DNA of 64,000 bases from Calliopum simillimum (Eukaryota > Arthropoda > Insecta > Diptera > Lauxaniidae), in assembly GCA_951812925.1 (NCBI GenBank), contig OX638372.1:54124028-54188027 (forward strand), written 5' to 3'. Under the pieces are notes generated by a model that saw nothing but the letters and a program-made list of their open reading frames with translations, made no database searches and was not told the origin of the DNA. Of this stretch, positions 41,791 through 51,430 are shown piece after piece. A program made the position numbers and the translations under genes. Position 1 is the first letter of the stretch; each line of letters opens with the position of its first letter.

Positions 41791-43330
41791 TGTTACAACT
41801 TGGCGTTTTTAGATGACGAAAATGTAAGTAAAAATTCTAGATCATGTCTCAATTTTGAGAAAATCTAGATCAAAATTTCAAAAAACGGTATTGTGACACT
41901 AATTGACGCTTTGTAAGCAATTAACATATACAAAGATAGATCGAAAAGCTTCAGGAATGGTTTAATGTTAGCTTGTAAACTTGAACGTTAAAGTTCAGAA
42001 GCAGAGAACCATGTGTTTTATATTGCACGGTGTCATTTTTCTTCAATATATTAAATCTGCCGGAAAAGCAATTTTTGGAGAATTTCCATATCATCTACGA
42101 CCATAATGGTATAAAAGTCAATGGTCTCTATATTTTTTACATGACAAAAGCTCAATTTTATCACACAGTGTGATCTTTCTGCGTCTACAAAAATGCTCAG
42201 TGAATATCATTAAGATAGTTCCGTTATCGGCAAAAGTCTTCATTTCCACAATTGTATAATAAAAAAGGGTCAAAGTACATGAACTCAATTAATGTGATTG
42301 CTGCTGGAAATGAAAATTGCTTCCGTTCGATTGGTTTGCGCATCGGCATCGATGGCACAATCATTTACAGATGGGAGAAAGAAGAAAATGATATTTTTCT
42401 ATTGCTTTCTTTGGACATTTTTCATTACTTTTATAGCATTTTCCATTGGCAGCGAAGTGTTTTTTGAATGCAACAGATGGTACCTACTGCGTACTGCAAC
42501 ACCCTGACAATTTTTCTTCAAAGATTTTTCAAGCCTAAAGACTAAGTCACTGACATAAGTTATATGGCCATAATTTCCTGTGGAGTAAGGGAATTTCTTA
42601 GAATGAAATGAAATCGTTACTTTAATCGATTTTTTGTTTATGTTGTTGGTTGACAAAGAGCGAACTTCTTTTCATAATTAACATTTAGAAATTTTACAGC
42701 ATCATTTCCGTCATATAAATTGTTACTATGTTACAAAGTACAAAAAGTTCGCATTTATTTATGAAGAAAAAATTTCTTAGTTGTGGACTTTTGTTTTACT
42801 TAGATTGATATTTTCTTCTTTTTTTTTTTTTTTTTGTTGAAGAAAACATAAAATTATTATTCATTTAACAAAGGTGTGATAATAATATCATAATCAGCGG
42901 CATAAAATTTATTCTTGTTTTATTTCATGAAAAAATTATCGTTCTTTTTTAATTTATACATTTATCTTTTATTTTGTAAAATTTTATATCTTTTTTTTAT
43001 GATTTTTTAAAATTTATTGTTGGCTTTGACTTTTGTGCGTTTATATGGTATTTACAACATATTGTTCTTGTTATTGTTCTTTTTTTGTAAAGGTAGAGCC
43101 CCATTTGCTATCAGACAAAATGCGTTAGTTTTAACTGTTCGCTGACATTCCTAAAATATTTTCTTATATTATTATGGAAATTTTTTCCGAGGAACATTAT
43201 ATTTGAAATTTATTAATGTATTTTTCGAAAGTTAATTTTAAAATGAACTAATTTAATTCATTTAGTAAATAATCACATGAAGTCGCTGCTATTAAACAAA
43301 CACTTTTACATATGTACATATATGTATATA
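41791..43330. other. No gene seen
   Basis: AT-rich. Overlapping ORFs of 70-85 codons at 42252-42656 on both strands are not convincing: one contains a hydrophobic stretch, but in poly-T-rich DNA this is expected by chance. A poly-T run sits at 42817-42834. Confidence 0.45.
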
Positions 43331-44346
43331 CAGGGTGTATGGCATAAGGTTAAGAAGCTTCTGGGAGGTGACAGAGAAGATCTAACCTATTAAAAAACGG
43401 CACTTGAGGGGGTCCAAAATGTAGCCCTGAGGAGTTATAGGGTTAAAACTGATTCGGACTTGTTTTAGAAAAAAAATTTTCTTGGGTTTCTGAAAAAAAT
43501 TTTAATAGGAAACTTTTAGTTAATTGTATGAGCTTTCTAAGAGTGTATTTGGTTTATAGGGTTTAAAAGAATTTTCCCAACTTCTGAAACCTTAAAGTTG
43601 ATATTTTAATTTTTTTTTTTTTCCTCATTTTCTGACTTTGGTGGCCATTTTAGTATCAAAAAAGTCCTATTAACATACCCTTTTATATTTTTTTTTTTTT
43701 TTTTTTTTGAAATTCTCGTTAAGTTTTCTTTAATCCAATGGTACATTTGTCATACCAATTGTTTAGTTTGAGATCGGAAAAAAATTTTTCTATGTAACAC
43801 TCGGGTCACTCGCATGAGTTGCGCTGCATATGTTATGATGTGAGCGTTACTCGTGCTACTCTTTATCTGCTGGAGCCTTCAAACGGAAAAGTATTTTTTT
43901 CTGACCTCAATTCAAAAAATTGGTATGACAAATGCATTAGGGGATTAAAGAAAATTTAATGAGGTTTTCAGAAAAAAAAATATAAAAAAGTATATTAATA
44001 GGATTTTTTCATACTAAATTGGCCGCCAAAGTCAAAAAATGGGGAAAAAAATTAAAATATCAACTTTAAAGTTCCAGAACTTTGCGAAATCTTTTTAAAC
44101 CCTTTAAAAAATATACAATATCTGAAAACTCTTATAATTAGCTAAGACTTCGCCATAGAAATGTTTTCTCTAAAACGTTAGGGTGATCCAAGGAAATTTT
44201 TTTTCTGAAACAAATCAGAAAATCAGTTTTAACCCTACAACTCCTCACGGGTGCATTTTAGATCCCCATCCAAGTGCAATTTTGTTTTAGTCTAGGCCTC
44301 CTCTATCACCTCCCAGAAGCTTCGTAACCTTATGCAATACACCCTG
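43331..44346. mobile_element. ~1-kb fold-back element, CAGGGTGT family, copy 2
   Basis: TATA|CAGGGTGTATGGCATAAGG at 43331 and the complement TATGCAATACACCCTG|TATA ending at 44346 form the ends, flanked by TA. The arms (about 450 bases) pair nearly throughout: GGGAGGTGACAGAG near 43365 with CTATCACCTCCCAG near 44308, and GTCCTATTAACATACCC near 43662 with its counterpart near 43990. The loop (about 43795-43880) is the reverse complement of the loop in copy 1 (GAAGGCTCC then GATAAAG), so the two copies are in opposite orientation. Confidence 0.85.
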
Positions 44347-44647
44347 TATATTTGTTTCTATGTACATATGTAGATTTAGCTTTCGGCGTACTTTGGCAAA
44401 ATATCAAAAAGTTTCTATTAATAAAACAACAATATAAACAAAAAGTTGCAAATATAGTGTATATTTCTGGTAGAAATAAACCATTTTAATAAAGAAAATG
44501 TGCTTTTCAAACAATTTTATATTTTTTAATAAAATTATAATGTTAAAAGTGACGAACTAATCCAAACATTATTATGTTCTTTATGGTTGCGCAAAATGAG
44601 ACGACTTTCACTTTCGAATAGAATCGAATTAAAAAATTGTTTGTACT

Positions 44648-44990
44648 TTTTATACCCTACACATAGCGTTTATTCACTTTGTCTTTCCGTTTGTAACGTA
44701 GATAGATAGTTATGGGAAAAAAAAAAAAGTGAACATATTCTTGATAAGCGTCAGCTTCTGAGTCAACATAGCCATGTCCGTCTGTCTATGTGTCAATTTG
44801 TACCCAACCGTCTGTCCTGCGCATAATTTTAAGAGCATAACGATATTTCGACCAAAATATACATAAATACTAGAAACACTTGGAGCAAGCATCTTTGTGA
44901 ATTTCGACAGGAGACCGTAGCACCTCCCGTACAATCAAAATTTTTTAAATGCTATACTGTTAGTGTTTTATGAGATAATGTAACCAGATT
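44648..44990 (-). mobile_element. INE-1/mini-me-like element, degraded copy E
   Basis: Reverse orientation. It starts TTTATACCCTACACATAGCG, with CACTTTGTCTTTCCGTTTGT, the core complement ATAGCCATGTCCGTCTGTC, and one 142-bp-type unit with GTAGCACCTCCCGTACAATC. Further degraded units may continue to about 45110 and again at 45826-45960. Confidence 0.6.
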
Positions 44991-45514
44991 CAATACAGAT
45001 ACCAAGAATTGTGGGTGCCAGCTTTTAGGAAATACAAGGCCGATTCCAATAAGAGGCCTGGCATCTTCCGAACAAGCAAAATATTATTATTGCATGCAGA
45101 TTTCACACGGATACTAGGGGTGTGCACTGGACGTTTTGTTGAAGTTTTAAGAAATTTCTTTTCAAAATACGTTATGTTGTACCCGCTTTTTATTTATCAA
45201 ATACTTCAGTTCAGTGTCGCGTGAAAATGTCTAAACAGTACTTGGATATGATGGAAGAAAAAATAAACACTGCATAGACCTGTCTTGTTTGATTTGCTTC
45301 AGTTCAGTTTAGTGATTGGCAAAATTTAAAAGAGAGAACTTATGTTTGAGAGAATTTAGATAGAAGGTGGAAAGAATAAAAAGAGATAGATAGATTGTTG
45401 ATTGCACAATTTTACCTATCACTGGTTTAGTGCATATAATGTGGTTATAGTGTATACTACAAAATGCTGATAAAAGTAGTTTTTTTGCTACCTTTTTGTG
45501 CCTCTTTTTCATTT

Positions 45515-45560
45515 ACGCTCTCTCTCTCTCTCGCTAAAATGTATAAAAGCTACAACAATC
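45515..45560 (+). promoter_or_regulatory. Candidate promoter: (CT)n GAGA-factor tract plus TATAAAAG
   Basis: GCTCTCTCTCTCTCTCGCT (45519-45537) lies directly upstream of a TATAAAAG box (45542-45549). GAGA-factor sites next to TATA boxes are typical of strong, paused fly promoters such as heat-shock genes. No ORF follows within reach and no initiator is certain at the expected distance, so a transcript here would be non-coding or spliced to distant exons. Confidence 0.3.
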
Positions 45561-46029
45561 CTTGGTTACCAATGCATACAACTTGCAAGTGTACTGTGCT
45601 CTTTCTACTCGCAGGTTCTACACTGACCTGAAGTATTTCTTAGTATAAATTACAGTACACTGAAGTATTTGTAAGAATCAGGATTTTTTGGCACTAATAA
45701 AACAAGACAGCGTACTTCAGTGTTAAAATAAATCATTGTACACTGTACAGTGAAAATTTGAGTCTTGAATTTTTTGTATCAAAGTAAAGAAAGAACACTA
45801 TGTTTCAAGATGTCTTGTGCAGGCCACTGATGGATACCAAGAACAGTGGGTGCAAGCTCTCAGAAAAAACTAGCGCAATTCGAACAAGAAGGCATTTTGC
45901 ATCCCATGCTAGCAAAATATTCAAAATAAGACACTTAAAGCTTTATTTGAGACTTATTATAATAAGGGAGCATGGCAAATTTTACACAAGCATAATCTTC
46001 GAAATGCTACAATGGTAGCTTTACGTACA

Positions 46030-46250
46030 ATTAGTATATCTCGACTAAGCTGATGATGTCAAATGAACAACGAGATCTAGCCTGTCGCAAAATTCCGGCT
46101 TAAAAATGAATGCATCGAATGCTAAAGTTATGAAGCTGAATCTATCCCGACATGACAATACTTTAAGGGCTGCATAATGATAATTTTGAAAACTCCGACA
46201 ACTTCAGCCAGCTTCATGAACGATGAAAAAATCTCCACAGTTAATGGTAC
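46030..46250 (+). pseudogene. Old reverse-transcriptase fragment of the LINE family
   Basis: Frames give LD-stop-ADDV, SQNSGLKMNASNAKVMKLN and then degraded sequence. These match LDYADDI, SQKAGLKINVSKTKSMKLN in the intact LINE (residues about 777-825). The Tyr of YADD is now a stop. An isolated fossil. Confidence 0.65.
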
Positions 46251-46479
46251 ATTCTAAGGGTACAAGATATGGATATATTTGGTAACTCCACTTAACCCAT
46301 ATCAACCCGGTACCTGACCCTGTTAAAATTTTTTTGTGAATTCCAGAACACAGTCTAATTTCAGAATAATCAAGAAAAATCCGTTGGAATTTTTTGTGTA
46401 TCTCAAACGGTTTTCGAGTTACGGTTGTGGTAGTATTCTACACCTTGGGCCAATACATATACTCAATATACAAAATTGG

Positions 46480-46850
46480 TTTTTGTAAAGTTTTTACTAG
46501 TTTATTTAGAAAAATAATGAAGTTGCATTGTTTTAAACGTGGTAACTACTCAGTTCGATTAGCGGACATTCATATTCCAGTGGCCAGTGATCACGTGACC
46601 AAGTGAACTCATTGAGTCGTTAGTATGAAAAGTCCTTATTTTCAAGGATTAAATTCTGGCATTAGAAAAAAACTGATACACTGCTTCAAACATTGTTTCA
46701 CGTTTTATGGATCCCATTTAGTAACATCGGAACCCACTCATGTTTCAGTGCTCCATGACCAGGTGACCAAGTGGCTATATTGGGTTCTTTGTGTAAAAAG
46801 TCTCTATTTTGAAGGATAAATTCTGGCACCAAGAAAAAGATTAATATATC
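46480..46850. repeat. Tandem repeat, period ~167 bp, just over two units
   Basis: GTGACCAAGTG occurs at 46595 and 46760; AGTCCTTATTTTCAAGGAT (46630) matches AGTCTCTATTTTGAAGGAT (46798); AAATTCTGGCATTAG matches AAATTCTGGCACCAA. Preceding halves (TTTTAAACGTGGTAAC, TTTCACGTTTTATGG) also correspond. The unit length is satellite-like. Confidence 0.6.
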
Positions 46851-46859
46851 CAAATATTA

Positions 46860-48329
46860 TTTTTCCAAATCAGTTGGGTTTTTAAGATGTCAAATTTCGA
46901 ATGAAGAGATGATTGTATGTTTGATCATCGTGAGTAAGACCATTTTGCTAATGAAGAGATATCAAAGTCTTCGAAAAAGGTTGCTTTCATAGGTATGCGA
47001 ACGAGATTTCGATATCTAAGGGTTACAGAAGAACAAAGTACAATACACACTTTTGTTACACTACCACCTATTAAGTTATATCATTTAAGTGCTATTTCAA
47101 ACTCTCAAATTATGTATTGCTGCAGCTTATATTCGAGATATTTACTTAAAGAGATCAAGAAAAAAAAAAAATATCACACTAAAATTGTGAAATCCTGTTT
47201 ATATTGATATCGAATTGAAAAGAAAAAAATCTTTTTAGAAATCTTTTTTTGTTTACAAAACAAATATCACAAGTGTAACGATTAACGTCGATGACAGATT
47301 TGTTGATGTTTTATTTATAAATTTTTTTTTGTTCGTTTCTAGCAATGCGTTTTAAAATTTATTTTTAGGTTATGTGACAGTGCCGAAATTGACATTTTGT
47401 TTTTTTTTTCTTTGTTTTATACGAAAGTTTATTTAAACATTTAACGGTGCTTTTTTTGGAAGTAACACAAAAATTGCATAATCATAGAAATAATATTCTT
47501 TTTAAATTTTAGTTTCATTTTTAAAACATTTGTTTTAAATCATTTTTTTTAAACATATTACCACCACTTTACAGTTTATCACGAGATTTAGATGTTGTTT
47601 TTTGAAATATTTTTCTAATATATTTTTATTTGTATTGTTTTATAACAACAAACAACTTTTAATATATGTATAAATGTTAATTAATATATGCATAAGTACA
47701 TATATGATGATTATTTATTTGTATTTGTGTTAATTAGTGACGGTGCTTTTTGTTAAAAAAAAAAAATAAAAACAAAAATTTTTATAAATTGCACTTGTGT
47801 GTGTTCAGCATTTATTAGAGTATTTTTTATTTTTTGTCTGTTATCAACAAAGTAATTAATTTTAAAAACTGCACGAACTCGATTTTCAAAGCAAAAATAA
47901 AGAAATTAAAACACAAATTGTGAAAAAAAAACAAACAACATCGCAAAAATCACTGAGATGTAGCGTTAAACTGGATACATTTTTATTAGAAATTTCACAT
48001 TTTTTAATTTAAGAAAAAAAAATAATTTTCACCATTAATATTATTAAATTTTCAAGTATATCACAAGCAAAAGCATTTGATTTTTCTATTTACGTTATGT
48101 TTTATTTATATATGTACATATATATATTTGAATTTGTTTTAATTATGTTTATATCATCGACATATGTATGTATTTATTTTTTTTACCCGAATAAAATATA
48201 TTTTCAAACAAGATACACATATATTTTCACAATAATATTTAGAATTTCCACAATTTTTTTTTTTCTCTATTTCGTATAATATATTTCCCATATAGAACTT
48301 TGTATCGTAATCATTCTATATATCAACTG
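46860..48329. other. Very AT-rich, no gene seen
   Basis: Long poly-A and poly-T tracts and TATGTATGTA words, no ORF of interest and no repeat boundaries. It leads into the promoter-like stretch at 48330. Confidence 0.5.
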
Positions 48330-48870
48330 ATCGCGTCGAACGCAGCATTCAACTGAAATGCCGGTTCGGAAGTTATATTCATTCGAGAGTTCGTTCTCTT
48401 CTTGTTGTTGGCCAACGCAGCGCAGTGTCAGTCAGTGTTGGTTGTTGGGGAAAAACATCGCAATGTGGAAAATAAAAAAACATCGCAAAGCACGCGCAGT
48501 GTACGCCGCTTGCGCTCTCATAGTTAATGAGTTATTCAGAGAGAGAGAGAGAGAGCACGCCATTTGTTATTACTTTGTTTGAGTATTTCTCTCTGTTTTG
48601 GTACCTGTCGTAAGTTGGTCCATGTTTTTTTTTTATGTTTTGCTTTTTCCATTATCTCTTCTTCTTCTTCTAAACATCGCCTGCAACGCGCTAAAAAATG
48701 CGCACCCAATTGTGGACTTGCATGTGGTATCATCGAGCATTTCAAATGAAAACAAAACAAAACAAAAACAATTTCTTTTTTTTTTTTTTTTTTTGATTTT
48801 CTTCTCTGGCTTGCGTGTTTAGTGATTTGGCGGTCGAGATTTTTGTATGAATTGTGCACTGTGAGAAAAA
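48330..48870. promoter_or_regulatory. Candidate host promoter / 5' exon region
   Basis: A sharp drop in AT content after 1.4 kb of very AT-rich DNA. It contains initiator-like words TCATTCGAG (48379) and TCAGTCAGTGTTGG (48428), and a GAGA-factor tract GAGAGAGAGAGAGAGAG (48538-48554), preceded by AGCACGCGCAG. Such clusters mark TATA-less fly promoters. No convincing coding ORF follows, and the strand is uncertain (initiator words favour plus). Confidence 0.35.
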
Positions 48871-48978
48871 TTGTTTTCGCAGAAATAGCAGTGGTATTAA
48901 TTCAAACATAAACTGAACAATTTCACTTTCGATTTCAAAAACAGAGTGTAATGCATCTGCACCTTTTTGGTTTATTAA

Positions 48979-49369
48979 GCCCCGTATTCACTGTCACTAG
49001 TTAACTAATTAGTTAACGAAAATTATGACAAGAGTTTAACTAATGTTTCATATCCACAGTGTTTTGGTGAAAACATATGCTTTTTGTTACTGGAAAACGT
49101 TAGAATTGATCAACCATAATATATAATCCAAATTTCCTCAATATTTGCATCGCTTGCTATATCAGAATTAAAATTTTCTACGTCTGAAAACATTTTTATA
49201 ATTTTCGAAAACCTTATGTGGATTCTATTCCTCTAGCTTCAGCTGTTATTTGACTAATGGTTAACCAACGAAATTCGGGAATTTAATTAATGGTTAACTA
49301 ATGACTGAAAATAAAATTTTGTTGCTTAAACCCCTGTCATAAGTTAACTTCTGACTGTAAATCCGGGCC
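48979..49369. mobile_element. TTAA-type MITE, copy 2 (391 bp)
   Basis: TTAA|GCCCCGTATTCACTGTCACT at the left and, at the right, the complement of GGCCCGGATTTACAGTCAG|TTAA-flanked. Both TTAA copies (48975-48978 and 49370-49373) are intact, the target preferred by piggyBac-type transposases. Inner AGTTAACTAA and TGGTTAAC words match copy 1 at 30105-30541. Confidence 0.78.
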
Positions 49370-49542
49370 TTAAGCCTCGGAGTCGAAATGCGCTAATGCT
49401 AGTGTGAACTATACTCCAGCAACATAATTAAGATAAGTTTAAAGAAAAGTGGACTGTGTCACGCCACTCAAAAACTCGTAATACTACTGGCACTATTTGA
49501 CGCAGAGGGATGGATGATCCCCGTGGCGCCGCGATTTGTCGT

Positions 49543-50224
49543 TTTTATACCCTACATTCAGGATATATTCACTTTGTCCTTCCGTTTGTAAAGCAGAGAA
49601 GGAGGCGTGGCAGGTATAAAAAAGTGTTTATATTCAGCGTCACCTCCTGATGTAGAAATATTTTTTACGGGAAAACTAAGCAAGATAATCCTATGAAATT
49701 TGGTACAATGGCTTTGCCGTAAAAGTTAGCTAGAGGGATTGAGAATGAGCAAAATTGGCCAACGGCCACGCCTACCGTCCATACAAAAAATATATTCAAA
49801 GCGCAATAATAATAGAACTATTCGAAATACTAGGAATAGTGAGAACACGCTCTGAGCAATAACTAGGCAAATTAGGGCAAGAAGGCGTGGCACCTCCCAC
49901 ATTAGCAAAAGTTTCAAAATGCTATATACTATTCCCTCAAACACTGAGAACGCAAGCTCTACGCAAGAATTAGATTAACTCGGACAAGAGGGCGTGGCAC
50001 CTCCCAAATTAGCAAAAGTTTCAAAATGCTATACTGAAAGCGTTTTATGAGATAATCCAACAAAATTTCACTCAGACAGTGAGAACAGTAAGTGCAAAAT
50101 CAGAGCAAAAGCTATGTGAATTCGAACAAGGGGTCGTGGTATCTCCCGTACAAGCCAAATTTTCAAACTCCTGTAGTGTAGGGTATTTTACGTTTGGCCG
50201 AGCCAAAGGACACCCTCACTAGTT
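49543..50224 (-). mobile_element. INE-1/mini-me-like element, copy D (reverse)
   Basis: Reverse orientation: TTTATACCCTACATTCAGG at the left, then the GGAGGCGTGGCAGGTATA block, and three or four 142-bp-type units with GGCGTGGCACCTCCCA (49885, 49992). It ends with ATTTTACGTTTGGC and CCTCACTAGT. The (CAGC)n microsatellite and the ATGGCTATATCGA core are deleted. It abuts the mariner derivative at 50239. Confidence 0.7.
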
Positions 50225-50238
50225 TCTTATTATACGTA

Positions 50239-50972
50239 GGCTGCTCGATATATTTCTGGCCTAGGCAACACTAAGTGTTGCCAGGTGCAATCTGACATTT
50301 CTATTGGAAAGTTTGATATTTTTTAGCATAAACGTACTCAGAACGTTTTTACGTACGACCATCATTTGTGTTGTTTACAGTGACTTGGAAAAATCAATTT
50401 GGCAAAAAAATGGAATTAACTCGTGAACATTTTCGTGCGATCATTTTTCACAAATTTCGACGTGGATTATCACGACAAGAGTGCATCGATGAACTTAAAT
50501 CTTTATATGGCGAAGAAGCAACATCCTATAACACTGTGAAAACTGGTTCAATGAATTCAATCGTGGCCGGCGCTCGCTCAAAGACGAATTCCGTGAAGGT
50601 CGTCCAAAAACGTCTATTGTGCCAGAGAACATTGATGCCGTGCGTGAACTAATAATGCAAGATCGTCAAGTGACATACCGTGAGACAGAGGCATCCTTGG
50701 TCATTGGTTCCACTCCAATACATTCGATTTTGCATGAACACTTAGTTGTAAAAAACGTTTGTTCTCGTTGGAAACCCCATAATTTATCAATTGCTTAAAT
50801 TTTCAATGGAAAAATTGATTTTCTTAACTCACTGTAAACAAAACAAATAGCACTTGTACATCAAAACGTTGTGAGTACGTTTATGCTAAAAAATGTCAAA
50901 CTTTATTATGGCATTGCCAGATTTTAGCTATTGACATTGGTGTTGCCTAGGCCAGAAATATATCGAGCAGCC
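50239..50972 (+). mobile_element. 734-bp mariner derivative with long terminal repeats
   Basis: Left end GGCTGCTCGATATATTTCTG (TA just outside) and right end its complement CAGAAATATATCGAGCAGCC, continuing for about 130-140 bases each with gaps (AGCATAAACGTACTCA near 50329 against TGAGTACGTTTATGCT near 50873). Inside is only the 5' part of a mariner transposase gene, and the catalytic half has been deleted. The right flank TA is now CA. Confidence 0.82.
50410..50800 (+). pseudogene. mariner transposase, DNA-binding domain only
   Basis: From ATG 50410: MELTREHFRAIIFHKFRRGL, then SRQECIDELKSLYGEEATSY. A one-base loss near 50540 shifts the frame; the other frame continues with FNEFNRGRRS, FREGRPKT, NIDAVRELIMQDRQVTYRE and IHSILHEHLVVK, ending SRWKPHNLSIA at 50798. 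This is the paired HTH region of the SETMAR-like mariner family (about 120 residues). The three catalytic acidic residues are all missing. Confidence 0.82.
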
Positions 50973-51024
50973 CACGTAGTACATTTTTCGATTCATTTTT
51001 AATTTTTTTCTGACAAAAAAAACA

Positions 51025-51430
51025 TCATCAAATCTAACTTTTCTTGAAATTTCCTAAAAAACAAGCCTCGATATTTCGAAAACGAAATGAGATATTTTAA
51101 AGTTTTATGAATTTTTTCCATTCCTTTTTCTCACTTTACGTGAAAACATCGTCAAATTCAACTTTTCTAGATATATTTTCTTTAAGTCTAGTTATCTCAA
51201 AAACAAGAGAGATTAATTTTTCGATTTATTTTGGGTCATTTTATGTGGAAACATCTATAAATCTTACTTTTTCTGAAATTTCTTCATTATTATCGCTATT
51301 TTAAACCCTTGATAATTCGAAAACGATGAGAGTTATTGCAATATTTTATTCTTTTTTTGAGGTTTTTTGATTCCTTTGACGTAAATCTATCAACAAATTC
51401 AACTTTTCTTGAAATTTCTTTAGTACTTTC
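51025..51430. repeat. Degenerate tandem repeat, about four units of 100-140 bp
   Basis: The word CAAATTCAACTTTTCTTGAA or near variants occurs at about 51030, 51153, 51254 and 51393. It is followed each time by TTCGAAAACGA/TCTCAAAAACAAGA-type words. The units vary in length, so the array is old. Confidence 0.55.

Noticed and set aside
42252..42507. Overlapping ORFs of about 70 codons with a hydrophobic segment
   Set aside because: Two competing frames, poly-T-driven hydrophobicity, no flanking gene signals.
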